Assembly (NCBI RefSeq): GCF_900091585.1
Contig: NZ_FMHT01000003.1
Location: forward strand, 1,845,501-1,909,500
Direction: 5' to 3'
DNA length: 64,000 bases
Source of the DNA: Micromonospora nigra
GTDB lineage: Bacteria > Actinomycetota > Actinomycetes > Mycobacteriales > Micromonosporaceae
The position numbers and the translations under genes are program-made. Shown here one piece after another: positions 32,617 to 42,076 of this stretch (position 1 is the stretch's first letter; every line of letters starts with the position of its first letter). Under the pieces are notes generated by a model that saw nothing but the letters and a program-made list of their open reading frames with translations, was not told the origin of the DNA and ran no database searches.

Positions 32617-32966
32617 GCACCTTCAAGCCGGGAGACGTGCTGCTGATCGGCGAGGCGTGCTCGGTCCAGTTCGCCGGCGACCGCGCGCTGCGCCTGCGGC
32701 TGGTCAGTGTGGACTCCTACCCGACGTACGACGGGTGGGTCTGGCTGGCCGGCTACGTGCTGAACGACAAGGACCTGGCCACCGACAAGCGCGAGGTGTT
32801 CGTGCAGCGGTCCGGCGTACGGGTGCTGCACGCGGCCCCCGCACCCGGCAGACCGATCCGGCCGGCTGCCGCCCCGAGCGTCCGCCACGTCCGCCGACCC
32901 GCCGGAGGGCCGGTCACCCCGCAGCGCCGCGCGACCTCTGGCCGGCGTACGACTGATCACGGGTGA
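32613..32966 (+). CDS. Hypothetical protein coupled to the preceding small gene
   Basis: A 117-aa protein starting VSTFKPGDVLLIGEACSVQF. The first 80 residues look like a compact beta-rich domain (LRLRLVSVDSYPTYDGWVWL, YVLNDKDLATDKREVFVQ); the tail from about 85 is Arg/Pro-rich and disordered. The GTG lies within the previous stop (GTGA). Position beside an XRE/DUF397 module suggests regulation by it. No named family recognised. Confidence 0.65.
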   Translation: MSTFKPGDVLLIGEACSVQFAGDRALRLRLVSVDSYPTYDGWVWLAGYVLNDKDLATDKREVFVQRSGVRVLHAAPAPGRPIRPAAAPSVRHVRRPAGGPVTPQRRATSGRRTTDHG

Positions 32967-33166
32967 CGCGGTGGGCCTCCCCCATCCTGCGCGCCGTGTC
33001 GCGAGGTGCGGCGTGTGGCGGTGTCCCGGGCGTCGGGTGCCGCGAGGTACGGCCCGTTCGAGTGCCCGGGGTGTCGCGCAGCTCGCGCGGGGGTAACCCC
33101 ACAGGTGTACCCCTGCGCGGGTGCCACCGCTCCACCGGCCGCCGCGCATCGATCTGGAGGTGTGAC

Positions 33167-33874
33167 GTGAAGATTCCTTTGCTGTCCCGGCGGACGGAGC
33201 CGGCGACGAACGACGACCACCACGACGACCGGAGCCCGACCGGGAACGCCGACCGGCCGACGGTGACCGACCGGCCCGACGCGCAGACGACGTACCGCAG
33301 CGGCGCGGACGACAACACGCCGGCCGCCGAGCACCGGGCCGCCGAGCGGGCCGCCGTGGCCCGGGCCGCCACCAACCGACCCGTCGACGACGACACCCGG
33401 CGCGACGACCTGCCCGCCACCGAGCGGGACGGCCGCGCGGACCAAGCCACCACGACCACCCTCACCGACCACGACCGGACGGTCCACCACGACCGGACGG
33501 CCGACCATGACGGTGACGGGGTACCTGACCGACCCGTGGTCGCCGGCCCCAAGCCCCGCGCCAGCCTGCTGGCCACCCTCGGCCTGATCGTCGGTGTCGT
33601 GGGTGTGCTCTTCGTGCTCACCGGCACCCTCGCCGGCTACGGCATCGCCATCGGCGCGGTCGGCGCGGTCCTCGCGGTGGTGGGCCTGCTCGCGACCCGC
33701 CGCCGGCACGTCGCCGGCAAGACCGACGCGCTGCTCGGCATCGCCGCCGGGCTCGGAGCCGTCGTGCTCGGCGTGCTCGCCATGACCGGCCAGTTCGACT
33801 GGCCCAGCACCGACGGCGACTGGGTGGCCCGGCTCCGTGAGTGGCTCGACTCACAGTTTGTCGATCGGCTGTAG
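33167..33874 (+). CDS. Membrane protein with disordered charged N-terminus
   Basis: A 235-aa protein. Residues 1-125 are low-complexity Asp/Arg/Thr/His-rich, ending in a DHDGDGVPD segment like a thrombospondin type-3 calcium loop. Two or three TM helices follow (about 134-158, 160-180, 192-212), and a short DWP...REWLDSQF tail. No named family is recognised. GGAGG lies 6 nt before the GTG. It is monocistronic, with a terminator 100 nt after its stop. The 200-nt gap before it holds no gene. Confidence 0.72.
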   Translation: MKIPLLSRRTEPATNDDHHDDRSPTGNADRPTVTDRPDAQTTYRSGADDNTPAAEHRAAERAAVARAATNRPVDDDTRRDDLPATERDGRADQATTTTLTDHDRTVHHDRTADHDGDGVPDRPVVAGPKPRASLLATLGLIVGVVGVLFVLTGTLAGYGIAIGAVGAVLAVVGLLATRRRHVAGKTDALLGIAAGLGAVVLGVLAMTGQFDWPSTDGDWVARLREWLDSQFVDRL

Positions 33875-33974
33875 CGGGCACTGTCCGGCTCGCCGGTGGT
33901 GCACCGGCGAAACGGCCGGTGCGGAACCGGCCAGCCCGACCAGTCTGGTGGTTCACCAGCCGGGCACCACACCT

Positions 33975-34003
33975 TTCAGGGGCGGCGGTTCGCCGCCCCT
34001 GAA
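33975..34003 (+). terminator. Intrinsic terminator
   Basis: A perfect 13-bp stem (33975-33987 with 33991-34003), loop GTT, downstream of the membrane-protein gene. Confidence 0.88.
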
Positions 34004-34025
34004 GTGTGTCCGCGGTCGCTCCGCC

Positions 34026-34110
34026 GACGAGGGCCGGGCGCGGTGCGGGCCGGACCCGACGAGGGTTGGGCGCGCTGCGGGCCCGACGCGGCGAGTGCCG
34101 GGCGCGGCTG
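34026..34110. repeat. 32-bp degenerate tandem repeat in a 430-bp gene-free gap
   Basis: Units starting near 34026, 34058 and 34088 share GACGAGGGCCGGGCGCGGTG with changes. The gap 33875-34303 also holds the terminator at 33975 and a direct repeat of ACGCAACGAA at 34143 and 34174 (31 bp apart), which could be a regulator site for the arginine operon. No ORF with codon bias is seen. Confidence 0.6.
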
Positions 34111-34303
34111 GACGGCGCGCTGGCGGCTCCACCGGCCCGCGTACGCAACGAAGCTTCGCTGGGATGTGCGCAGACGCAACGAACAGGCGTCAGGCGCAAG
34201 GGTCTGCGGTGGAAAGTGCCGGCAGGGGCCGCATACGGTTGAGCAACGGCGCCAGCCCGTGGGCCGACGTGGCCGGGCGCGCGAAGACCCTGGGAGCAGG
34301 ACA

Positions 34304-35121
34304 ATGACGATGGACGCCACCAGCCAGCGCTTTCTGATGTGCCGGCCGACGTACTTCGCCGTCGACTACGCGATCAACCCGTGGATGGACCCGACGGCGC
34401 CGGTCGACGCCGACCTCGCCATCCGGCAGTGGGAGCGGCTGCGCCAGATCTACCGGGAGCTGGGTCACACCGTCGAGGAGATCCCTCCGGTGCCGGGCCT
34501 GCCCGACATGGTCTTCGCCGCCAACGGCGGCACCGTCATCGACGGCCGGGCGATGGCAGTGCAGTTCCGCGACCCGCAGCGCGCCGACGAGGCGCCCGCC
34601 TTCCGGGCCTGGTTCGAGGCCGCCGGCTTCGAGATGCACGACCCGAAGCACGTCAACGAGGGCGAGGGCGACGTCCTGCTGGCCGGCGACCACCTGCTGG
34701 CCGGCACCGGTTTCCGCACCGCGCACGCCTCGCACGCCCAGCTCCAGGAGGTCTTCGGGTATCCCGTCGTCACCATGCAACTGGTCGACGCCCGGTTCTA
34801 CCACCTCGACACCGCGCTGACCGTCCTCGACGAGCACACGGTGGCGTACCTTCCCGAGGCCTTCTCCCCCGGCAGCCAGGCGGTGCTACGCCGGCTCTTC
34901 CCCGACGCGATCCACGCCACCATGGCCGACGCCGAGGTGCTGGGCCTCAACGCGGTCAGCGACGGCCGGCACGTGGTGCTGCCGGCGCAGGCCACCGACC
35001 TGGCCGCGAAGCTGCGCGACCGGGGCTACGAAACCATCGGTGTCGACCTGTCCGAGCTGCGTAAGGCCGGCGGCGGACCGAAGTGCTGCACATTGCGACT
35101 CCGTCAGGGAAAGGCGAGCAA

Positions 35122-35125
<4 letters not shown>
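34304..35125 (+). CDS. Guanidino-group-modifying hydrolase: probable arginine dihydrolase (annotatable as dimethylargininase)
   Basis: A 273-aa GME-superfamily enzyme. The catalytic set is visible: acidic EGEGD at 119-123, His167 in FYHLDTA, and Cys261 in GGGPKCCTL. At the position of the arginine deiminase FTRD motif it reads FAAN with Asn74; Asn there is, to my knowledge, the signature of ArgZ/AgrE arginine dihydrolases, which make ornithine, ammonia and CO2 directly. Standard homology would call it dimethylarginine dimethylaminohydrolase, which makes citrulline. The next gene, rocD, overlaps by 4 nt and uses ornithine, which favours dihydrolase. GGAGCAGG precedes the ATG. Confidence 0.75.
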
Positions 35126-36336
<1,211 letters not shown>

Positions 36337-36358
36337 CCTGCAAACCCCACTCCCCCCG

Positions 36359-36393
36359 CCCCGCCCGCCCCGTTGGAGGCGCGGCGGGCGGGG
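36359..36393. terminator. Bidirectional terminator, rocD / FHA gene
   Basis: An 11-bp perfect stem (36359-36369 with 36383-36393) between the convergent rocD and FHA-protein stops. Confidence 0.75.
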
Positions 36394-36416
36394 GTCGGGG
36401 CCGCGAAGCCGGGTGA

Positions 36417-37565
36417 TCAGTGGGGTAGGCGCATGGCCATCGTGGGGGCCTCGGCCATGACGGAGGTCGGGGTGTACGAGGCGCCGGAGGGCAGCTCGTC
36501 CGGACGGCCGACCTGCACCCCGGGGTAGAGCTCCACCATGTCGCCCTCGCCGAGCACCCGGGACTGCTGCGGGGCCAGCGGGATCCGGTCCGCCTCGGCC
36601 ATCGAGCCGCCCGGCCGGATGCCGGAGCCGTTGGTGCTGACATCGGTCACGATCACCTCGCCCACCCGCAGCTCGAACCGGACGTGGCTGCGGCTGATCC
36701 AGCGTCGGGCCTCGTCGTTGAGCCACTGGCCGAGGGTGATCCCGCCGCTGCCGTCGGGTGCCCGGCCGACCACCACCGGCTGCTCCTCGGTGAGGACGAA
36801 GCGGCGGCGGACCAGCCCGCCGACCCGGACCGCGAGGACCTCGCTGCGCGGCCGTGGCCCGCCGTCGCCGAGCCGGGTGCCGTGCCGGGGGCAGGTGGGC
36901 TGTCCGCCACGCAGCGCGGGAGGTGGCTGACCCGCCGGGGCGCGGTCCACCCGGGCCAGGTCGGCGAAGGCACCGCCGCCTCCGCCGCCGCCGAACAACG
37001 CGCAGCCCGGCTCGGGGCACCGCCACTGGCGGGCCAGCAGTTGCGTGCCGGCCGCCGAACGCTGCCCGGCCACCGGGGTGTGCCCGCCGCCGACGTGGGC
37101 GATGAAGACCGGGCCGCCGGCACCGGGCACCGGGGCGACCACCCGGCCCGGCTGCTCGACCAGCCACGGGTACCGCCCGCGCAGGCCGTCGAAGCGGACC
37201 CGGCTGAGCACGGGAAGGCCGAGCAGGTCGGCCACCTCCAGCATCCGGTCGCCGGGGTTGTCGAGCACCTCGACCAGGCCGTCGTCGGCCCAGCGCCGGA
37301 CCACCATGCGTTCGTTGGAGGTCAGGTCGGCGTCCGAGAGCAGGCCGCGGTGCACCACGGCGTAGACGGCGACGCTGTCCTCCTCCAGGTGGCGGGCCAG
37401 CGCGTCGATGACCATGCCGAGGCGCAGCAGGCTGGCCGGTCGGCCACCGTCGATGTCCTGGTAGCGGATCACCTCGGCCAGGTCGAGCACCGCGCGGGCC
37501 AGCGACGGATCGGTGCAGACCCGGCCCTCGATGGCGTCCAGCACCTTGCTGATCTCGAACCTCAT
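36417..37565 (-). CDS. FHA domain protein
   Basis: A 382-aa protein. Residues 1-130 are a helical domain without a family I recognise; a Gly/Pro-rich middle with C-x4-C and CPRHG (possible zinc sites) follows; and residues about 265-360 form a forkhead-associated domain that binds phosphothreonine, with PVVVGRAPDG, ISRSHVRFEL and VTDVSTNGSGI. FHA proteins are partners of Ser/Thr kinases; one kinase lies about 6.5 kb away. GGGAGG lies 4 nt before the ATG. It overlaps the pterin dehydratase gene by 4 nt. Confidence 0.87.
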   Translation of the reverse strand: MRFEISKVLDAIEGRVCTDPSLARAVLDLAEVIRYQDIDGGRPASLLRLGMVIDALARHLEEDSVAVYAVVHRGLLSDADLTSNERMVVRRWADDGLVEVLDNPGDRMLEVADLLGLPVLSRVRFDGLRGRYPWLVEQPGRVVAPVPGAGGPVFIAHVGGGHTPVAGQRSAAGTQLLARQWRCPEPGCALFGGGGGGGAFADLARVDRAPAGQPPPALRGGQPTCPRHGTRLGDGGPRPRSEVLAVRVGGLVRRRFVLTEEQPVVVGRAPDGSGGITLGQWLNDEARRWISRSHVRFELRVGEVIVTDVSTNGSGIRPGGSMAEADRIPLAPQQSRVLGEGDMVELYPGVQVGRPDELPSGASYTPTSVMAEAPTMAMRLPH

Positions 37566-37855
37566 GCCGCCTCCCCCACGATGCCGTCGATGCGCCGAGC
37601 AAGTTCGATGTCACGTCGGGTGACTCCGCCAGCCGAATGGGTGACGCAGCGGAACGTCAGCGTCCGCCAGCGGATGTCGATGTCGGGATGGTGGTCCAGT
37701 TCCTCGGCCGCCGCGGCGACCCGGTCGACCACCGCGACAGCCGCGGGGAAGCTGACCAGTTCCACGGTACGGGTGATCCCGGTCGGGTCACCCGACCAGC
37801 CCGTCAGGGCACCCAGCTCGTCTCGCACCGCGTCCGCGGTGAGCACGTTCGCCAT
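37562..37855 (-). CDS. 4a-hydroxytetrahydrobiopterin dehydratase (PCD)
   Basis: A 97-aa pterin carbinolamine dehydratase. It contains the family catalytic region ELDHHPDIDIRWRTLTFRC with two adjacent histidines and the later His in VTHSAGG. It recycles oxidised pterin cofactors, or in bacteria may serve as a transcription cofactor. The ATG is 6 nt after TAGGGT, a textbook leaderless promoter. The downstream FHA gene overlaps it by 4 nt, so the two are co-translated. Confidence 0.92.
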   Translation of the reverse strand: MANVLTADAVRDELGALTGWSGDPTGITRTVELVSFPAAVAVVDRVAAAAEELDHHPDIDIRWRTLTFRCVTHSAGGVTRRDIELARRIDGIVGEAA

Positions 37856-37861
37856 GGCCAG

Positions 37862-37867
37862 ACCCTA
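37862..37867 (-). promoter_or_regulatory. -10 box for the leaderless PCD-FHA operon
   Basis: TAGGGT on the minus strand, exactly 6 nt before the ATG. No strong -35. Confidence 0.75.
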
Positions 37868-37901
37868 CCGGGGGCCGCCACCGCACTGTCCGAGACCGGC
37901 A

Positions 37902-37920
37902 CCTCCGGGCTGCCCGGAGG
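37902..37920 (-). terminator. Hairpin after the SCO7613-type gene
   Basis: An 8-bp perfect stem (37902-37909 with 37913-37920, loop CTG) downstream of the minus-strand giant membrane protein and before the PCD promoter. Confidence 0.5.
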
Positions 37921-37983
37921 CGCTGCCCCCGGGCTGCCCGACAGCCGTGCCGCCGAGGGGTTGCACCGGCCCGTCCCGCCCCG

Positions 37984-40900
37984 TCAGCTCATCCGGCCCA
38001 CCGCCGTGCGCAGGCGGTCCAGGTCCCGTCGCCGCCGTTCGTACGTGGCGGCGAGCCCGATCAGCGCCAGGCCACCCACCCCCAGGTAGATCCACCGGGG
38101 CAGCAGGTCCCAGCTGCGCACCAGCTCGTGCAGGGCGAGCACCGCCAGGGTGGTCCCACCCAGCACCACAGGTGCCTGCCAGCGCCGCGACGCCCCGACC
38201 AGGGTGGTGGCCAGTGCGGCACCGCCGAGCAGCAGCCGCCGCCACGGCTGCGGCTCCGGTCCCACCAGCACCGCGGCCAGGCTGGGCAGCAGCACCGCGG
38301 CCAGCCCGGGGCCGAGCGCGAGCCAGCTGGTGAGACCGGGACGGGTACGCAGGGCCGCCGCGCCCGCGCACAGGGCGAGCACCGCCGCCGGCAGCGTGTA
38401 CGCCTCCAGCAGCACCACCCCTCCCGAGGCCAGCAGGAGCCAGGCACTCAGCAGCTCACTGCCGCCGGCGATCCCCGCGAAGACCCAGCGCCTGCCGGCA
38501 GGCTCGGCCCGGCGCAGCACCCGCAGGGCCAGGATCACGCCCCAGATTCCGCAGACCGCCGCGGCATGACGGGGCGTGCCCACCGTGAGCAGCAGCGCCA
38601 CCAGGGCGACCGCCTGCGCGGCGACGTCCAGCACGGCTGCCCGGGCCGCTACGCGACCGGCTGGCGGGGATCCGGCAGCGGCCAGCGACGCTTCGGCCGG
38701 GCGGTGGGTGAGCGCGGCGACGACCAGCGTCGCCGCGGCCACGCCGAGCACGGTGAACGCCGCCGTGCGCAGCGGCAGGTCGGCGGCCAACGGGGCGAGC
38801 ACGGCGAGAACGGTCGCGGCGACCACCGCCACCAGGCGACCGATCAGGCGTACCGCGACCAACCGGGCGGCCATGCCGACCACGACCGCCGCCACGACCA
38901 GCAGGCCCAGGCCGGCCAGGGTGGTGGCCCGGGTGGCGAGCAGGGTGAACATCCCCGCGGCGACCAGCTTGAGCCCGACCGCCAGGCCGACACCGACCAG
39001 CGGGGTACCCACCGGGCGCAGGGCCAACGCCAGCAGCAGCCCCACGCCGGCGAGCAACGCCACCGCGGGTACCAGCGGCCAGGGCGCGGCGGCGGCGACG
39101 AGCAGCACCTGCATCGCGCCGGCCGCGAACGGCAGGGCGGCGCTCAGCATCCGCGACCACCCGGCCTCCGGTCGGACGGTCGACGCCGCCGCCACCGCCA
39201 ACACCATTAGTGCCAGTCCCACCGGCAGGGCACCGGGCACCGGCTCGTCGGCCGGGACGCCGGACCACGGGGCGGGCGGGTCACCGTAGGGGGCGACCAG
39301 CGCCGTGAACAGCGCCGGAACGGCGGCGATCGCCGACACCACGAGTAGCCCGACACCTGCCACCGACAGGACGGCCGGCGGACGGGACCGCACGGCCGCC
39401 ACGGCGACCAGCAGTGCGGCCAGCGCCGCGTACAGGGTCACCGGCTCGTCGCCCACACCGGTCAGGGGAGCCAGTCCGGCCGGCACGACGGCGGCGGCCA
39501 GGCCGACCGAGGCGTACCCGGTCAGTTCGGGCCGCCGACGGCGGATCACGTGCGTCGCGACCGGCAGCGCGGCAGCGGCGACCAGCGCGGCCCGCGCCTG
39601 CCACCAACCGGGCCCACCGGCGTCGAACAGTGCGAGGGCGGCCCCGGCCGGCACCGCGACCATCGCCGCGCCGACCGCGCAGCCGGCGACCCGGCGCTGC
39701 GCCGGCGTCCCGCGTCGGATCGCCGCGCCGATGCCGACGACCAGCAGCACCGCCAGGCCCGCGCCGACGCCCACCGGATCGGCCAGCCCCACCAGCAGGG
39801 CGTGACCGAGCAGCATCGCGCCGGCCACCGCCGGGGTCAGCACCATCGCGGCCCGCGCCCACGGGCGGGCCAACGCGACGGCCACCAGCGCAGCCCCCGC
39901 GACCAGGTTCACCGCCACCACGGCGGGCCACGGCGCGGCCCACGCCACGGGTACGGCGAGGGCCGTGGCCGCCACGCCGACCGCCGCGAGCGGGGGCCGG
40001 GCGGCGCGCGGCAGCAGCCCGGCGACCGCCGCCACGGCCAGCGCCACCGCCACCGGCAACTGCCAACCCCAGGGCAGCGCGGGACCGCCCGCCGCGCCCT
40101 GCCACGGAGGCAGCGACCGGGCGACGGCGGCACCGGCGAGGATCGCCGCCATCAGCACCGTCACCGCGACCATGCCGGCCGACACCACCAGCGCCCCCGC
40201 GCGCGGGCCGGTGCGCCAGCCGGTCGGTAGCCACCGCACCGCCCCGGCCAGCGTCACGGCGACCAGCGCCGCCACGACCAGCAGCACCGACGTGCGCAGC
40301 TCCGCCACCGGGCGAAGAACGGCACCGGCAAGCACCGGCACGAGCAGCCCGGCGGCGATGCCCCGGAACACCCGCTGCCCGCTGACCAGCGCACCGCCGA
40401 GCAGCACCACCGCGACCAGCAACAGCGGCGCGCCGGCCAGCACCGGCAGTCCGGCAGCCCGCCCCAGCGCCAGTGGCACCAGGGCGGTGGCCAGGGCGAG
40501 GAGCAGCGCCGCGGCGTACGCGATCCAGCCCACCACGCGACCGGCCACGAGCAGCGGCGGATCGGCCCGGGTCGCCGCGGCCCCCTCGCCCGCGGCGACC
40601 CCCGACCCGACGCCGACACCCGACCCGACGCCGTCCCCCGGCCCTCCCCCGGCCATCGACCGGTCCGCGCCGGGCACCGGACCCCCGAGCGGGGCTCCGG
40701 CCCGTCGACCGCCCAGCGCGACCAGCACCCCCAGGTCGAGCAGGGCGACCCCGACCAGGGCCAGTGTCCAACCCGACGGCCCGGGGCCGAACTCGGCCGC
40801 CAGCAGGGGAAGCACCGGCTGCGCCACGAGCAGCGCCGCGAACCACGGCACCGCGAGCCGGCTCAGCCGGGCGTACCCGACGGCGACGGCCGTGGCGACC

Positions 40901-41682
40901 GCCGCCACCAGGGCCGCATAGCGGGAGCCGGGCCAACCGGCCACTCCGCCCAGGTCGACCGACCATGCGGCGTACCCGTCGAGCAACACCAGCAGCAGGC
41001 CCACCGCGGCGAACGTCTCGGCGGTGCCGCGCAGTGCGCGCCGCGCCGCGACCAGCGGCACGGCCAGCGCGAGGCCCGTGAACGCGGCGAGGATCAGCGC
41101 CCGACCGGCCACCCCCACGGCCGCCCAGGCCACTGCGGTGAACACCACGGCGGCAGTGCCCAGCAGCAGCCCACCGAGCACGAAGAGCAGATTCTGCACC
41201 GTCCGGGTGGAGGTCTCCGCGCCACCCGGACGAGCCGGCGACGTGGGTGCCGCCACCGGAGGGGCCGCTGCGGGACCAGCCTGGGCCGGCGCGGCCACCG
41301 GCCACGCGGGCAGCCCAGGCGACCCGGACGACGCGGGGCCGACCACCGGACGCGCGGCCGGCACGGGCGGCACCACCGGACGGGCCACCGGCACGGGCGG
41401 CACCACCGGACGCGCGGCCGGCACGGGCGGCACGGGGAACTCGGCGCGGACCGCGGCGGCCAGGTCCGCCCGCCGGCGGCGGGTCGTCGACAGCCGGTCG
41501 ACCAGCTCCCGGTACGCCAGCCGCGCCCGTTCCACCTCACCGCCGAGCGCCACGATCTGCCGGTCGAGTCGGATCACCTCGGCCGCGCGCGGGTGCGGTG
41601 GCCGCCGACAGCCGGAGCAGCCGGAACCGAGGTCGGCCGGCGCACCGCAGGCGGGGCAGGGATAACGGGTGTTCTCCTCCAC
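37984..41682 (-). CDS. SCO7613-type giant multi-spanning membrane protein
   Basis: A 1232-aa protein. The N-terminus is a zinc-ribbon-like CPACG...GCSGC (residues 9-26), followed by a coiled-coil stretch (about 32-80) and a Pro/Val/Ala linker of repeated PVPAARPVV blocks (80-120). From residue 150 to 1210 come more than thirty hydrophobic helices, Ala/Val/Leu-rich, matching the SCO7613 C-terminal domain described in actinobacteria. No catalytic motif is seen; the function is unknown. The GTG start has GAGG 8 nt upstream. It is monocistronic. Confidence 0.8.
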   Translation of the reverse strand: MEENTRYPCPACGAPADLGSGCSGCRRPPHPRAAEVIRLDRQIVALGGEVERARLAYRELVDRLSTTRRRRADLAAAVRAEFPVPPVPAARPVVPPVPVARPVVPPVPAARPVVGPASSGSPGLPAWPVAAPAQAGPAAAPPVAAPTSPARPGGAETSTRTVQNLLFVLGGLLLGTAAVVFTAVAWAAVGVAGRALILAAFTGLALAVPLVAARRALRGTAETFAAVGLLLVLLDGYAAWSVDLGGVAGWPGSRYAALVAAVATAVAVGYARLSRLAVPWFAALLVAQPVLPLLAAEFGPGPSGWTLALVGVALLDLGVLVALGGRRAGAPLGGPVPGADRSMAGGGPGDGVGSGVGVGSGVAAGEGAAATRADPPLLVAGRVVGWIAYAAALLLALATALVPLALGRAAGLPVLAGAPLLLVAVVLLGGALVSGQRVFRGIAAGLLVPVLAGAVLRPVAELRTSVLLVVAALVAVTLAGAVRWLPTGWRTGPRAGALVVSAGMVAVTVLMAAILAGAAVARSLPPWQGAAGGPALPWGWQLPVAVALAVAAVAGLLPRAARPPLAAVGVAATALAVPVAWAAPWPAVVAVNLVAGAALVAVALARPWARAAMVLTPAVAGAMLLGHALLVGLADPVGVGAGLAVLLVVGIGAAIRRGTPAQRRVAGCAVGAAMVAVPAGAALALFDAGGPGWWQARAALVAAAALPVATHVIRRRRPELTGYASVGLAAAVVPAGLAPLTGVGDEPVTLYAALAALLVAVAAVRSRPPAVLSVAGVGLLVVSAIAAVPALFTALVAPYGDPPAPWSGVPADEPVPGALPVGLALMVLAVAAASTVRPEAGWSRMLSAALPFAAGAMQVLLVAAAAPWPLVPAVALLAGVGLLLALALRPVGTPLVGVGLAVGLKLVAAGMFTLLATRATTLAGLGLLVVAAVVVGMAARLVAVRLIGRLVAVVAATVLAVLAPLAADLPLRTAAFTVLGVAAATLVVAALTHRPAEASLAAAGSPPAGRVAARAAVLDVAAQAVALVALLLTVGTPRHAAAVCGIWGVILALRVLRRAEPAGRRWVFAGIAGGSELLSAWLLLASGGVVLLEAYTLPAAVLALCAGAAALRTRPGLTSWLALGPGLAAVLLPSLAAVLVGPEPQPWRRLLLGGAALATTLVGASRRWQAPVVLGGTTLAVLALHELVRSWDLLPRWIYLGVGGLALIGLAATYERRRRDLDRLRTAVGRMS

Positions 41683-41743
41683 CCGCCCATCCTCGGCGGG
41701 GGCCGTGACGGCGAACCAGAGTGCCCGTACCTAGGTGTACCGC

Positions 41744-42064
41744 CTAGGGACGGGTGTGGTCGAACACCCAGGCGGCGTAGCCCGGGTCGCCACAGTCCAC
41801 CCGGGACACCAGGATCTCGGGCGTCTCGTACGGGTGGCTGACCCGGATCTGGTCCACCAGCACCGCGACCCGGTCCGGCGCGGTCTTGAACTGCACCGAC
41901 CACTCGGTGCTGGTCTCCACCCCGGAGCGCCACCAGTAGGTGCTGTCCACCTGACCACCCACCTGGGCGCAGGCGGCGAGTCGCCCGGCCACGGCGGCCG
42001 CCGCGAGCAGGTCGGCGACCGACCGGGCGTCCACCACCGTCGTCACCACGCTGATCTGGTCCAC
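41744..42064 (-). CDS. cutA: CutA-like divalent-ion tolerance protein
   Basis: A 106-aa trimeric ferredoxin-fold protein. Family marks are VVTTVVDARSVADLL, AACAQVGGQVDSTYWW, and SHPYETPEI with the conserved His-Pro-Tyr-Glu-Thr. It is linked to copper tolerance in E. coli, though the role is debated. The GTG follows TAGGGT by 6 nt, and this -10 box includes the stop codon of the upstream acyltransferase gene, so cutA has its own leaderless promoter. Confidence 0.93.
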   Translation of the reverse strand: MDQISVVTTVVDARSVADLLAAAAVAGRLAACAQVGGQVDSTYWWRSGVETSTEWSVQFKTAPDRVAVLVDQIRVSHPYETPEILVSRVDCGDPGYAAWVFDHTRP

Positions 42065-42070
42065 GAGCGC

Positions 42071-42076
42071 ACCCTA
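42071..42076 (-). promoter_or_regulatory. -10 box of cutA overlapping the acyltransferase stop codon
   Basis: TAGGGT on the minus strand (42076-42071); its TAG is the stop of the upstream gene. A spacer of 6 nt leads to the cutA GTG. Confidence 0.72.

Noticed and set aside
37984..41682. Giant membrane protein as a nonribosomal or polyketide enzyme
   Set aside because: No carrier, condensation, adenylation or ketosynthase motifs; it is almost entirely hydrophobic helices.
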